This document shows, in pieces, positions 11,061 through 22,339 of a DNA stretch of 64,000 bases. Each line of letters opens with the position of its first letter. The stretch's first letter is position 1. The stretch comes from Carpediemonas membranifera (lineage: Eukaryota > Fornicata). The DNA lies in NCBI GenBank assembly GCA_019828565.1, contig JAHDYR010000050.1, positions 1-64,000 on the forward strand. Reading direction: 5' to 3'. Position numbers and translations under genes: made by a program. The notes under the pieces are model-generated. The model had not been told where the DNA came from. It made no database searches and saw only the letters and a program-made list of their open reading frames with translations.

Positions 11061-11789
11061 CTATTCAGCCAGGCGCAGGTACTGACGCGCCGTCTCTCGG
11101 GCAGAAGATATACCATGGAGGGATGCGTTCTGGGCAAGGCGCTTGAACGACACAACGAACAGCGGAAGTCGCTCCCACTCTCCTTGGGCCCAGTAGTGAT
11201 GGTCGTACTCGAGTGATAAATATTCGTAGGGGTGAATTGTTCGAACGCACACGAAGAAGAGAAGCGGGAGCAGTTTCGTCTCATCAGCAGCAACACGAAT
11301 AAGAACGTGACCAATGTGGCACTGCACATTGGTCACGACCGGGTTGTCGTTGATGCGATGGACACCGATTGTTTCAGGGTTGGCGCTGACGCAAAACTGG
11401 GTTCCATCGATGAGGTAGTCGTAGTTACCATTTGACTGGCGCTCATGGATGACCTCACCAGCATAGACACCGACCAGAGAACCGACGTCGATTCGGTGCG
11501 ACGAGATGACCCCTTGGCCAACATCGGTGCCCATGAGGGACTTCTGTGGCTCAAGAAGGATCCCATCTGCGGTCTTAGCGATGCCGTTCTCAAGTAGTTC
11601 TTCGCCTGCATGCTCAGAGTCCGCCTTCTTGCCACCTGCACCGAGGAACTGCTCTCTATCCTCCTTAGAGAGCTTTTTCAGAGACATCAATTTCTCGTAA
11701 TCATCTAAAAGACATTGTAATGTTCTCTCTTCCTCTGATCCATCTGTAGCAACATGCGGGATCATGATAGTGTGCATTCCTGTTGTCAC
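11061..11789 (-). CDS. SET-domain protein, copy B
   Basis: 242 residues, one substitution from copy A (HVLIRV for HVLVRV). Same SET motifs, same divergent partner and same convergent module. The frame is fully kept in both copies while the neighbouring HEPN and PHD copies are broken, which fits selection on SET or simply recent duplication. Confidence 0.7.
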   Translation of the reverse strand: MTTGMHTIMIPHVATDGSEEERTLQCLLDDYEKLMSLKKLSKEDREQFLGAGGKKADSEHAGEELLENGIAKTADGILLEPQKSLMGTDVGQGVISSHRIDVGSLVGVYAGEVIHERQSNGNYDYLIDGTQFCVSANPETIGVHRINDNPVVTNVQCHIGHVLIRVAADETKLLPLLFFVCVRTIHPYEYLSLEYDHHYWAQGEWERLPLFVVSFKRLAQNASLHGISSARETARQYLRLAE

Positions 11790-11843
11790 TCACAATTGCG
11801 AAACTCGCTCTCTGTTCCATAACCTGCACATCGGATTTGAACG

Positions 11844-12447
11844 ATGACGACAGACAGCCAACAGTGGATCGCATTTGAGCATCTTGCGGCTCTATACACC
11901 ACTATAAAGCGTGGTAAGATAGAGACCGCAAGTCAATGCATCAACATGATCGAGGATTCCTGTGTGGAACGATTTGTGATGTTCTGGCTAACTACAGAGA
12001 ACGCGGCGACGATTTTACAACGAGAAAACGGCTGCTCTGCAGGAGAGCTATGGAGACGGAGTTGTGCGGTGCTCGGGTACGGACAGCATCACGAGAACAA
12101 TATCATCTTCCTCTCGTGGTGTCGAGCATGTATCGAGCATTGAGCGAGCATCAAGCGTCATGCAGCGTCACTTGGAGTTCCTGCATTGGGGCAAGATCGC
12201 CCTTTCCTGTAGCGGCAGGACGCTAGCTGACTTTGCGACTCAGCACTTCCCCTTCCGTGTCTCTGATATTGAACGCAAGATTGTCTTCGTGATGGTCACC
12301 GTTCCCAATGAGTTCATGGTTTGGTATAAGGCGCTTGTTGACGAGAAGATCGATGAAGAAGAGTTTACCTACTACATCATTTATCGTCTTAACTCCAGCG
12401 CGAAGGATCACATGGTTGTTAATGCCCTAACCTTCAAATATGAATGA
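11844..12447 (+). CDS. About 200-residue protein of unknown function (one frameshift)
   Basis: Starts at ATG 11844, divergent from SET copy B. The frame breaks at a T4 run near 12012; the truncated copy at 8728 has T3 there and stays in frame. With T3 the protein would run to 12447, about 200 residues, mostly helical in look, with conserved-looking Trp and Phe positions. No domain recognised. It is followed by the 18-bp palindrome and the shared module. It occupies the position that the 28380 gene has beside the third SET gene, so a shared role with SET is possible. Confidence 0.55.
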
Positions 12448-12511
12448 TCAGAGAGAGTGATGTGGTTAAATGGATTGAAAATGAGTCTTTTTAATGTCTC
12501 ACCACCTGTTT

Positions 12512-12945
12512 GGGCCTCAGCGCTGTCGTTCAGGCCAATCCACGTTTGTGGATCCGTGCAGTTTATGGCTTATCGACCGGACATCTCCTGAACTGAGCGC
12601 CAGGGGGCGGAGGTGGCGTTGGCGTGGGGCGTGGAGGCGCTGGGGGCGGGGGTGGCGTTGATATTGGGCAATTACATAAAGTGCACGGTGCTTGGAATTT
12701 CATTCCAACCTCAAAATGGCGGGAAAGCATTATTGGAAGGAACTAGTGGCAGCTATGCGGTTCTTTATACTGCAAAAGCAACCAGCTGTCGTCAAAAAGC
12801 GCGCCATCTACCATCAATAACCAACATCTGCGTTGCACTCCACTGTTCTCGGTCGTTAATGCACAAAAATCACTAAACAACATCAAAAGGACTGTTCATA
12901 CGTTATTAAACATTGCTTGCTACTTCTGTTTCATCTTATTGTCGT
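12512..12945. repeat. Shared intergenic module, copy 3
   Basis: As at 7370, extended by a leader (GTCGTTTACAGCTGTGTTG) also found on minus at 39300-39360 and 41335-41395, in each case upstream of different coding sequence. Confidence 0.85.
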
Positions 12946-13115
12946 TTACAGCTGTGTTGTCCTCAACAAATGCCAAGACAGATCAACGAGGCGTTCGCGG
13001 CTTCCCGTTGAAGACTTGCCATTGCCAGAGAGAGTGCCATGCCTGGCACGTCTCTCTTCTTGTCTGCCGCGTGAAGGAATCGACCAGGCTGGATTCATGT
13101 GCAGCTTATGCAGCA

Positions 13116-14285
13116 ATGGACACTCTGGAGTCAGAACTGCATTTGCAGCAGCTTCTTGCTGCTATTGAGCTTACTTGTGGCCCTGTCCCATCAGAAAGAA
13201 ACAACAGACAGGCCCGAAAGATCGCCGCGGTCATTTCTGGTGAGTTTGACAGAGCATTCGACCGTTTCTTGCGCGATCTCTTCGCCGACAGCCCGTCTAT
13301 CATGAAGAGCTAGATCTCCTGGCGGAGATTCCCCAAGAGCCCATTGAAGATGTGCCTGTCGCGGTAGGAGAAACCGCCAAGCCTGCATCCAAGCTTCAGC
13401 CCAAGACCACCAAGTCCTGCGAAGAAGAAGGTGCAGACAAAGAAGCTGAGACAGCTGGCGCCGCGACGCGCTGGTACGCCTGCCCCGACACAACAGCAGG
13501 TCATCGTACCACTCAAGAACCTCAGCCGCCAGGAAGAGACAAGCCTTGAAACGTGGATTCGCAGCGTGCCGAAAAACTCTGCCATTACCATCGATATCTC
13601 TGGGATGGATGGTTTCAACGCCAGTGAGTCGACCCTTCACGAGCTGGAACACTCATTCCAGGAGAACAACGTCCGAGTTATTCGGGCCTGGATTGCTTAC
13701 CAGCTTTGTCTCTACGACTGTTTGTCAAGCCAGAAGATTAAGTATAACGAAAACGTGGCCCCCAGCGACGCCCTGCTCTCAGTGGCTCTTCAGCAGCAGA
13801 GGATCTTTGTCCAGGCGAACAAGCAAGGTGCACTTTCCACACGCCTTAACATAACGAAGACCCCCTTCTACAACAACGTTGTGGAGCGTCTGAAACTGAT
13901 GGGTGAGACAGAAAGCATGATGTCAAAGTTCCACAACATCATTGGTGTCATCATCATCCACTTCGCCGACTTCACTTCCTTGCTGAAGAACCGAATGATC
14001 CCGAAGGATAACGATACAGTCAGGGGCTTGAGCACCCTCATTGTTCACAGTCATCTGTGCATGGTTTACTCAACGGCGAAAGATATCCGTCCTGAGATCT
14101 ACAATGCTCTGACGACAAGCAGTACATTCCCGCCAGACCTTATGGCGTTTGCAAGAATGGCATTTGGTCTCGGACAAACCGCGGCGGTGACCCATGAGTC
14201 GCCCGAAAAGCAGAAGCATGCGGACAACACAATAGAGGATGATTCAGAGATCGAGACAAGTGGTAAGAGGGTGAGGACTGAGTAA
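13116..14285 (+). CDS. Paralogue of the 28380 gene, unknown function (frameshifted)
   Basis: Read as 13116-13315, then about 13296-13549, then 13431-14285 in successive frames, with shifts near 13300 and 13470. The parts align in order with the intact 383-residue protein at 28380: an N-terminal helical part, an acidic and Ala/Pro-rich linker, then a helical core with AWIAYQ, TPFYNN and a phrase ending MIPKDN, and a short basic end (GKRVRTE). Function unknown. The 3' end is copied at 41815-41940 on the minus strand. Confidence 0.55.
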
Positions 14286-14329
14286 ATGGATTGCAAATGA
14301 GTCTTTTTAATGTCTCACCACCTGTTTGG

Positions 14330-14750
14330 GCCTCAGCGCTGTCGTTCAGGCCAATCCACGTTTGTGGATCCGTGCAGTTTATGGCTTATCGACCGGACAT
14401 CTCCTGAACTGAGCGCCAGGGGGGCGGAGGTGGCGTTGGCGTGGGGCGTGGAGGCGCTGGGGGCGGGGGTGGCGTTGATATTGGGCAATTACATAAAGTG
14501 CACGGTGCTTGGAATTTCATTCCAACCTCAAAAATGGCGGGAAAGCATTATTGGAAGGAACTAGTGGCAGCTATGCGGTTCTTTATACTGCAAAAGCAAC
14601 CAGCTGTCGTCAAAAGCGCGCCATCTACCATCAATAACCAACATCTGCGTTGCACTCCACTGTTCTCGGTCGTTAATGCACAAAATCACTAAACAACATC
14701 AAAAGGACTGTTCATACGTTATTAAACATTGCTTGCTACTTCTGTTACAT
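14330..14750. repeat. Shared intergenic module, copy 4
   Basis: As at 7370. Lies between the convergent 13116 gene and kinase 1. Confidence 0.9.
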
Positions 14751-14860
14751 CTCCTTAGGACATTTACTTCTGATTCTGTTTCTGCTCTCTCTTCTCCAGC
14801 ACCTCTGCCATCTCGAGACCTGTCAGCAGCATTGATCTCATTCCTGCATCACAGAAAGTA

Positions 14861-16162
14861 TCAATCTCTTTTCGTCCGCTCAATCATTGCAATAAACTGC
14901 CTGTGCAGTCTTCCGCGCACACCTTTTGCGCACTTATTGGTGCTCACCTGCCTGTATCCCTTGTGGCATGTGTCACAGCTGACGTTCTCGCGTCCATGAA
15001 GGTCTCTACCACACACTATGCAGCGCCGATAGAAGACTTGACCCTCAAACCCTCGCTGACAGCAGTCGGTCAGTCTCTTTCGCTGAGCTGCAGACAGGGT
15101 GACCTCTTCTGTATCATCTAACAGAAGCGGACTCGGCTTGGCGACGCATTCATGCACGCGCATGATGACCTTGAGCTTGTCAAGACATTCGGCAGCAGTG
15201 GGACGCTTCGTTGGGTCGAAGTGGAGCATCTGCATTGCCAGGTCGTACAGGCTGAGACAATTAGGTGGCGTGGTGCCGCGAATCGGGAGCTCAGAGTTCA
15301 CGTTGACACACTCGAGGCAATCTTTGAAATGTGTCTGTGCCTGAGGTGACAACTGCAACTGCCCACCATAGAATTGGCACCAGTTCAGCAAGCTACCAAG
15401 CTTCAGCATCTTCTTCTTCTTGTTGTCGATCTGCGCCATGTTTGCACCCATGTCAGTCACCTTCGCGGCAAAGGGGGACTTAGAGAGACCGTTAACGAGC
15501 ATCATAATGACAATACCGCAAGAGTAAATGTCCGATGCAGGTGTCACGACATAAGAAGTGACGGAAAGAGCCCCTGCCGTCATGCGCGCGAGCTTGGAGG
15601 TGTCGCGTGCAGCAGGAATCACTGAGCGCGAGACAAGGTACTCGTAGAAAAGCTCTGGGGGCAAATATCCATGGGTGCCGCGATACTCGGATGCGAATCT
15701 CAGTTGTATGGCCCACCTGTCGTCGCCATTAGCCGGCTTCCTCATTGCAGACCCAAAATCAATGAGGTATCCCTTCTGACTCTTGCTGAAGAGGAAGTTG
15801 TCTGGCTTAATATCGCAATGGACAACCCCGTGGTCATGCATGTAGCATACTGCCTGCAGCAGATGCGAAACATAGCGGAACTGCACGCTGGAGTGAGCCT
15901 TGCAGATGCCAGCGAAGGGGGTACAGTTGACCAAAGGAGCCATGAAGGCTGTATCACGGTCGACAAAACCTGTATCGACGACAGGGAGGACATGCGGACT
16001 GTCCTTGAGCGCTAGCAGGGTGGGAACCTCCATACCATAATGCTCATCAACTTTGATCACAACCTGCAGCTTTTCAGGTTCAAAGTCGTGCAGATATTGT
16101 CTACTATTACCAGGTAAGGAAGTCAGTCGCTCCAGCTTGTCGCTATCTAGCTCAAACACCAT
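14861..16162 (-). CDS. Serine/threonine protein kinase 1 with CIVCG tail
   Basis: 433 residues, intact. Kinase motifs in order: VVIK (Lys37), HCDIKPDN (Asp117), LIDFGSA (Asp135), GTHGYLPPEL, DIYSCG. HCD replaces HRD, so it is a non-RD kinase; the large insert after PPEL recalls Cdc7- or CK1-type lineages. A Gly-rich loop is not clear. The last about 60 residues hold CIVCG-x8-C-x2-C-H, a zinc-like tail shared with the HEPN proteins. The TGCACTTTA motif lies 28-37 bases upstream. Relatives: intact kinase at 49330 and a fragment at 54320. Confidence 0.9.
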   Translation of the reverse strand: MVFELDSDKLERLTSLPGNSRQYLHDFEPEKLQVVIKVDEHYGMEVPTLLALKDSPHVLPVVDTGFVDRDTAFMAPLVNCTPFAGICKAHSSVQFRYVSHLLQAVCYMHDHGVVHCDIKPDNFLFSKSQKGYLIDFGSAMRKPANGDDRWAIQLRFASEYRGTHGYLPPELFYEYLVSRSVIPAARDTSKLARMTAGALSVTSYVVTPASDIYSCGIVIMMLVNGLSKSPFAAKVTDMGANMAQIDNKKKKMLKLGSLLNWCQFYGGQLQLSPQAQTHFKDCLECVNVNSELPIRGTTPPNCLSLYDLAMQMLHFDPTKRPTAAECLDKLKVIMRVHECVAKPSPLLLDDTEEVTLSAAQRKRLTDCCQRGFEGQVFYRRCIVCGRDLHGRENVSCDTCHKGYRQVSTNKCAKGVRGRLHRQFIAMIERTKRD

Positions 16163-16189
16163 GCACAGGTAGCTGTGTGAAATTCGGTC

Positions 16190-16199
16190 TTAAAGTGCA
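16190..16199 (-). promoter_or_regulatory. TGCACTTTA motif before kinase 1
   Basis: Same word and nearly the same distance from the ATG as in kinase 2 (49291-49300). Confidence 0.5.
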
Positions 16200-16397
16200 T
16201 TTCGCGACAGCTAGCTGTGCGTCGCAACGAGAGAAGTAGCAGTGGAAAACAAGCCAGGACTGGCTTATGAATGGTGTTTATGGACATCAGCTATGCTCCA
16301 ATCATAAACTCTTCCTCTTTACAATGTCAGATGAAGGAAAAGACGATACTGTCGGCAGTATCGCTCTCTGAGCGCTCCTCATCAATCACATTCTCTT

Positions 16398-16472
16398 CAT
16401 ACTGTCAACATCCCTAGATTATCTTTGCTAAACCCTAGATTATCTTCGACCTCAAAACGCTAGATAATCTAC
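16398..16472. repeat. Left 75-bp inverted repeat of 18-kb segment
   Basis: Begins CATACTGTCAACATCCC and contains three copies of TAGATTATC or its complement. Matches the reverse complement of 34281-34355 with one mismatch. No clear target duplication beside it. Confidence 0.85.
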
Positions 16473-16654
16473 AATTTCTTGCTCAGAAATGAAGTATTCA
16501 TTAAATTTAAGCTATTTAGAGATAAACGAAGGTCTTCTTGAGAGTCCATATGATGTACGTAGAGCATGGAAAGAAGCTCTGGCTCTGACTCCTTGCCTGG
16601 TTTGAGCATTTCGCCGTGCAGGTTAAGACGAAACGATAAAATGGACAATAACAG

Positions 16655-16758
16655 AAAATCTAACAGGTAGATTCACTACGATAGTGATTATGTGAGTAGT
16701 TGAAAGGAGGTACATATGCGCATAATCACTTTCAGAGTGAATCTACCTGTTAGATTTT
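16655..16758. repeat. Hairpin-forming inverted repeat
   Basis: Perfect 23-bp arms at 16655-16677 and 16736-16758 (starting AAAATCTAACAGG), with a second internal pair (AGTGATTATG and CATAATCACT). MITE-like or structured RNA. The rest of 16473-17141 shows no gene. Confidence 0.75.
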
Positions 16759-17141
16759 GAGATATGGTCGATTTCTTGTTTTTTGACTTGGCTAGAGTCG
16801 AATTGGAAGAAAAGGAGAGGCTATTACTCAGGGAATATTGCTCGTCAAAGAAAAAGCAAGCAAGGCCGCGAGGTATGGCCACCCGACCTACAAGATGGGC
16901 TGGGTGTCATCGCGTAAGGACGACCGGTCGTGCGCGGTCAACGCTGACAAAAACTTAGCGATTTAGAGAAATAAATGGCGCCACCGTATTCAGCACAAGA
17001 CAGTGAACTCAGCTATATGTTTTTTTCTCAGTATATTTACCCAGCGGCTGATCCCACAGTTTAAGGGCGCGTATTAGCCTGCACTTTGCATGAAAAAAAT
17101 CTGCCTGAACACGACCAATTGTCCAAAACACAGCATTTAGC

Positions 17142-17348
17142 ATGCAACAGGAGCTGGAAGCAGCTGCAACATCTATTCTAGACCATTCAACAACGATTAC
17201 GCAGGAAATTGACGCAATAGAGGCCATTCAGTCCCATTACTTCATAGATTCACGCTTGAACGATATTACGAGCAGTATCAGGCAAGAAACAAGAAAGCTG
17301 AACGCGATTGGTGACTCCTTTCTCGCTGCGACATTTGCAGCATACTGA
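17142..17348 (+). CDS. Small helical protein, 68 residues
   Basis: Open frame from ATG 17142. Its centre (IEAIQSHYFIDSRL, then RKLNAIGDSF) aligns with the minus-strand frame at 58083-58460 (VEEIQSRFCLDSRL, then GKMKAIGAAY), so it belongs to a family and is probably real. Amphipathic helix; function unknown. A partial TGCACTTT word is near 17076. Confidence 0.5.
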   Translation: MQQELEAAATSILDHSTTITQEIDAIEAIQSHYFIDSRLNDITSSIRQETRKLNAIGDSFLAATFAAY

Positions 17349-17439
17349 CAGCCACGACACGCCATTAAGCTTACGTCAGGGAGCGCCATCGCCAAGCAAG
17401 TAAATAGAGCTGTATACGACCACCAGAGACGGACGTATG

Positions 17440-17540
17440 AGTCAGAACGGTGTGCTACCGGAATACGCAGGGTGTTTTGTGCCCTGTTGATTCCAGGAGC
17501 ACGCTGTCCTGGGTCACACAGGATTATCACATAATCACTG
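17440..17540 (-). repeat. Diverged relic of the 278-bp satellite
   Basis: On the minus strand GCTCCTGGAATCA and CGTATTCCGGTAGC occur in the same order and spacing as in the satellite unit, with surrounding similarity. This puts an old satellite piece inside the element. The rest of 17349-17617 has no gene. Confidence 0.6.
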
Positions 17541-17617
17541 AGCAATCGGGCTCATGGTACATTGTTTCATTGGATCTATCTTCATGAAAATATGTTTGAA
17601 AAGATTCAATTGTATCT

Positions 17618-18854
17618 TTACTGCTCCGACTGTTGAACCACCGACTTGAAGTTCTCAAGGCAATCGTCACAAAGACGGATCTTGGGAATATTCACGCCGT
17701 CAATGACGACCTTCACGGCAGTGGTGCCCATACAGCCCTTGTTACCACAGAACCAGTGCCCACACATCCGACAATGATATACCGAGGCGTTCTTCTGGCA
17801 TGCGAAACAAGTCTTCTCCTGGACACAAGCCTGGCATGTGAACTTCCACGAGGACTTCTTTCTGTTGGCTTCTTTCGTCCAGTTGGCATTCTTTGAACAT
17901 TTCTCCGGACGAGCAGGCACGCAAACGGAATTGTCATGAAAGTTCCTGCCGCACTCTCCACACGAGACAAACTTTGACGTGTTGAGATTGCCAACCCAGT
18001 CCAAGCTGTGGCAATGGCCGCAACAGAAGGCAAGCATCCTCTTCTGCAAGTCAAGGAGGTTCTCTCCATCATCGTCAGAGTCTGAATCTGCGGTTACCGG
18101 CCGTTCTTTGAGCTGAGAGAGATCTTCCGACATGCGCTGTGTCATGCGATGGACGTCATCGAGTAGCATGACGTCACGCTTAGAGATAGACTCAGAGGGT
18201 CGAACGGGGTCAACCTTCACCTCCTGCTTCACTTGCGGCACGGAATGGGGGATTTCTGCTGTCTTGAAAAACGTCTTCGTCCGACCAGTAAATATGTCGG
18301 GTGCCGAAAGGTCCACCAGATTAAGGGACAGAGGACGCGAATCAAAAATTCTGGGGGACGTCCAGGCCAACTCTCGTGAAAATCTTCTTCATCGCGGTCA
18401 GAAGCTCCGATCGCACCGGGTTGGGGGCCCGAGAGAGGTTATGAAACACTCTCGAAGGAGCCTGATCAGAAATGCCGATGTTGCAGTGGCAAGACTGGGT
18501 TGCCCACTCCTTAACATGCCCAATGACAAGCCTACCCTGCGATACAGCCGTGAGGGACTTGATACCATCAAAGAATGTCGGATCAGGGTGGCAGGGCTGC
18601 AAGTACACCGAGATGATGTGATTGTAGGCATTCGCCACCTTACGGACAGATAGACCAGTCATATCCGTTCCAAACACATCAACGGTGATGCAAAAGAATG
18701 CCTTGAGCATACCAATCATGAGAGCCGACCTGCATTCGCTCTTTGCGGCGTCATTCCACCTTACCATCGGCTTGCGTTTCTGAGAGTTCGTCTCTCGGGT
18801 GTCCGGAGTAGTTCCTTCATTTCCACGCTTCATCTCTAGTTCCGTGGCTGGCAT
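17618..18854 (-). CDS. PHD-finger protein, family copy 2 (one frameshift)
   Basis: N-terminal part 18854-18342 and C-terminal part 18370-17618 overlap in different frames; the shift lies at the C5/T5 runs near 18345-18365. Joined length about 415 residues. The C-terminal half has CGHC, CGEC-x4-H, a Cys, then CQAC (PHD), followed by CFAC, CRMCGHWFC and CDDC, a second zinc-binding block. The N-terminal half matches 58739-59089. Likely a histone-reading adaptor by family. Divergent from the coiled-coil gene at 18929. Confidence 0.65.
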
Positions 18855-18928
18855 TAGATGATCTTCTCGAAGTCACGCATTTTTAGGATTTTTAGAATCT
18901 TTAGAATTCTTGAAAGAGCGACTGACAG
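18855..18928. promoter_or_regulatory. 74-bp divergent promoter region
   Basis: Contains an AT-rich repeat of AGAATCTTTAGAATTCTT type between two start codons. Confidence 0.35.
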
Positions 18929-19684
18929 ATGGCGCTTCAACTGAAGTGGAAACTGTCTAACGGATCTATCTATGCTCCGGAGGGCACTGATGACATCAAT
19001 ACCATCCTTTGCAGCGTCTGGCTCTCGATTGACGCAGTGGATCGCCGTATTAACGGATTTGATACCTCCAAACACCAGCAAAGGCTCGAGCTAGCCCGCA
19101 TCGCGCAGGAACTAATCAATATCGGCGCTGTATCGCGTGAGGCTATTTCTAGCAATCTCTACCCAGCGCCATCATCCACTAGCATCTCAAAGGAGAAGAA
19201 GGCACACCGCTCTGGTCCCAGTCACCTTTACGTTGGTGCATATGTTCTGCATTCTGATAGCGTCGGCCTCGAGGCAGAGAATGCTCGTCTACGAAAGCGT
19301 ATTGCTGACACTGAACGTCTTCTGCAGGTGTCCAACGAGCTCAGGGCCATCACGATCGGCGTGAATGCAGTCAATGACGAGATTCACATCATGCAAGCCC
19401 TTGCACAGAGACTCAACCTTGACATTATCAACATCAAACAGGTCACAAACCAAGTCAAGTCGCTTCAGTGCAGCATTCGGAACATCGCAGACGTTGAAAC
19501 CATTGTCAAGTCGCATAGGAACTTGAAAAAGGCCCTAAAGGGCTACATACCCATGGCGATCACTCAAGAGACACGAGCAAAGAGGACGGACAAGGATCAC
19601 CGCGAGTATGACCTCGACCTGATTACCCACGTCGACGCTGTTGCAGCAGGAAACACAGAGAGTGATTTAATTGATCCGGGGTAA
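18929..19684 (+). CDS. Coiled-coil protein, 251 residues
   Basis: Intact frame from ATG 18929. The middle (ENARLRKRIADTERLL) is a leucine-heptad coiled coil, followed by GVNAVNDEI and IRNIADVE. A diverged, broken paralogue is at 61740-62390 (GVNVVDDEV, IRNVFGVKE) with the same N-terminal WKLSNG/WRMTPYG and IYAP/ILAP pattern. Function unknown. In both places it stands divergent from a minus-strand gene. Confidence 0.65.
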   Translation: MALQLKWKLSNGSIYAPEGTDDINTILCSVWLSIDAVDRRINGFDTSKHQQRLELARIAQELINIGAVSREAISSNLYPAPSSTSISKEKKAHRSGPSHLYVGAYVLHSDSVGLEAENARLRKRIADTERLLQVSNELRAITIGVNAVNDEIHIMQALAQRLNLDIINIKQVTNQVKSLQCSIRNIADVETIVKSHRNLKKALKGYIPMAITQETRAKRTDKDHREYDLDLITHVDAVAAGNTESDLIDPG

Positions 19685-19713
19685 ATCAGTCATCAATTGA
19701 TTACACTTCCCCC

Positions 19714-19741
19714 AAGATCCGGAAATAAAAATTCGGATCTT
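19714..19741 (+). terminator. Possible 3' hairpin
   Basis: AAGATCCG and CGGATCTT flank a 12-base A-rich loop, 30 bases after the stop of the coiled-coil gene. 19742-19985 has no gene. Confidence 0.3.
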
Positions 19742-19985
19742 CCAAAATCTCCAGAACCCCGAAATAAAATTCCTTGGTCCAAATCTTCAGCAGAATCTAT
19801 TCCCGCAGGTTATGTCTCATTGAAGGTCCCCATGCTGAGGACGCATCAAAAACAAACCATCAACGTCGTATGCCGTGAATAACAACTAATCAACATCAAA
19901 ACCAATGGAATCCAGCTTATTGTAGCTGAACACTGCTCCTTCCCCCATGGGTCCGAAGTTTCCAGCCTTTTCAGCGACTACCGCC

Positions 19986-22137
19986 TTAGTTCGCTTTGAA
20001 CCGCAGCATCTTCCGCTGTGCAGGCAACTTCTTCGCCAAATGAGGTACTTTCTCCAAGTATCTGTCAAGTGCTTCGAGTTTGTCTAGCTCCAATGTGAAT
20101 GGCTCCCACGTGGCTTCCTCAGGAAGGTACCCTTCCCAAATAACATGCAGTAGCAGCTTCCGTCCCTCGAACTTGTGCTCGTTGATCTCCTCCACCACGT
20201 ATTCGTCGTCTCGCTCCGCAGCAACCTGCTTCAGCTGATCGAGCGTCAAGCTTGTCTCGAACACCCTGAGCCTGTCAGCGTGGATGCTGTGGGTCTTCCC
20301 GGACGTCAGGTTACGGACACGATAAACGTTCGGGGACTTGTCTGGGCCTATGCACCACATCGGCCCGAGCAGAGTAGATCTCCTACCGGAGTTCGACGCC
20401 ACCAGGACTGCGGTGTCTTGTAGCTCGATGTGATCGCGACTTGGCGACTCTCCATCACACAGTTGTTGCTGAACCACACGATTAACTTCAATCCTACGCC
20501 TAAAGAGCTCCAACGAGACTGTATCGTCACTCAACTCGTCAAGAGTCGAGTCTTGCTCCTGGTCGTACAGTACCGTCCACGGGGACATGCCCGTGGTACT
20601 ATTCTTCGTCGAGTTAAGGATGAACTGAGCGTGTGGAATCAGTTTCGTCCAGTCACGTGTCTTGCACTCCGTCATCAGGCACTTCAGATGCTTCTTCAGC
20701 TCCGCGTTCTGACGTTCGACGACGCCTTGCGATGCCGGTCGGTACGGCGTACCGATATGATGTTTCATCGATAGCTTCTCCACCATGGTGTCGACGAGCT
20801 GATTTCGGTATTGGGACCCACCGTCTGAATGGATTAAACGGGGTATACCGTAGTGGGCGACCCATTGTAATAGGGCCTCAGCTGCCTCTGCCGCAGTCGT
20901 GGAGTGAGTGAGGTATAACATCGTAAGCTTGGAGAACGTGTCGATGGCCACCACGATGTGGCGGTAACCGCCGCCAGATTCAGGTAGGGGTCCAACAGTG
21001 TCTACTTGTACTACGTCAAATGGAAGGCGTCCCATCGTCGAATGCCGGTCCTGCGGCACTCGCTCAGCTGTCTGCCGATGGACTTGGCAGACCGGGCAGG
21101 CCTTGACGAACTGTTTCACCTCGTTGTACATCCCCTTCCACGTCTCTCCTCTTTCAATCAGGCGTTGTAGGGTAGCCCGAATGCCCAGATGTCCTTGTAA
21201 ACCCCCATGTATGCTTTCGATCAGGTCAGTATGGCTCGTATCGGCACTTTGTAGGTGTACTAGACGGGACAAGCCGTCTGCACCGCCGTTGGCCACTCCT
21301 GGTACGTGTTCCACGGAATAGTTGAACCGTGCCATGGCCAGATGCCACCTAACCACCTTAGCGTTGGCAGAGGTGGCCAGGTAGAGCAGATTTTTGTGGT
21401 CAGTGCGCACAACGAACTCTCGTCCGATCAGTAGTCGCTCTGCCTTCTGCATTGCGAAATAAATCGCGAACGCCTCCTTCTCATACGTCGACCATCGGCG
21501 TTGGGTAGCGTCGAATGTCTTCGAGTAAAAGGCGATCGGACTAGGACCTGACGCGGATTCTTGCATCAGTACGGCACCTGCTGCGACATCACTTGCGTCG
21601 GTCTGCAATATCAGCTTCGACCCAGGCTTGGGGTGTACGAGCATTCTGTTGTCCAGCAGGCAGGTCTTGACGCGCTCAAATGCGTCTTGTTGGTCTGGTC
21701 CCCACTCAAACTTCCTGTTGGCCCGGGTGAGGGCCGCAAGGGGGCTCAGTTATGTCCGCGTAGCGCTCAATCATGGGGCGGAAGTAGTTAACAGTCCCCA
21801 AGAGCGTACGAAGCGTCGACAGGTCACGGGGGGGTGCAAGATCGTGAATTCCTTGCAGGCGATCCTCTGCGATCCTCTTGCCGTCGGCGCTAACGGTCCA
21901 TCCTAGATAATCGATCTCGGACGCAGCGAAGATGCACTTCTTCGCATTGAGACGGAGTCCTCGAGTGTGGAGTTTTCCGAGAACGGTCTCCAGGCGACGT
22001 AGAAATTCGGTTTTGTCCCGGCCGTAGACCACTACGTCGTCCACGTACACCAAACAGTCGGTGTACACGCTGCTTCCTAGCGCTGCCTCCAGGGCCTCCA
22101 GGGACAACGCCAAAATGGCGAGTTCAGGTTGTAGCAA
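19986..22137 (-). pseudogene. Ty3/gypsy pol remnant (RT end, RNase H, integrase, chromodomain)
   Basis: RT end with YVDDVVVYG (22137-21706), a frameshift near 21720, then 552 residues: RNase H start (QTDASD), integrase zinc knuckle (H-x6-H, CPVC), DDE core residues (QVDTVGP, HSDGGSQY, VVERQNAELKK) and a C-terminal chromodomain (YVVEEI, VIWEGY, ATWEP). The 5' part of RT, protease and gag are missing, and no LTRs were seen. A chromovirus-like relic; not shown to be the same copy as at 1-527. Confidence 0.93.
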
Positions 22138-22339
22138 TGATCTGATGCGCGGAATGTACTAGAAAACATTGCAATTACAACGCAAAGCAGCGAAAAGCGG
22201 AGAAATCAACATCAATAACAACATCAACACCAAAAGAACAGTATCCCAAAGAATTGTGGGCGTTGCTGCGCCAAAGAGCAATAAATGACCACAAAGCATT
22301 CGCTTATGCACAATTAGCTGCCAGAAAGAACACTACACC

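Larger units (their letters stand above)
8782..12064. repeat. Tandem duplication, copy B
   Basis: Second copy of 5496-8781, differing by a few substitutions and homopolymer indels, so the duplication is recent. Confidence 0.95.
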
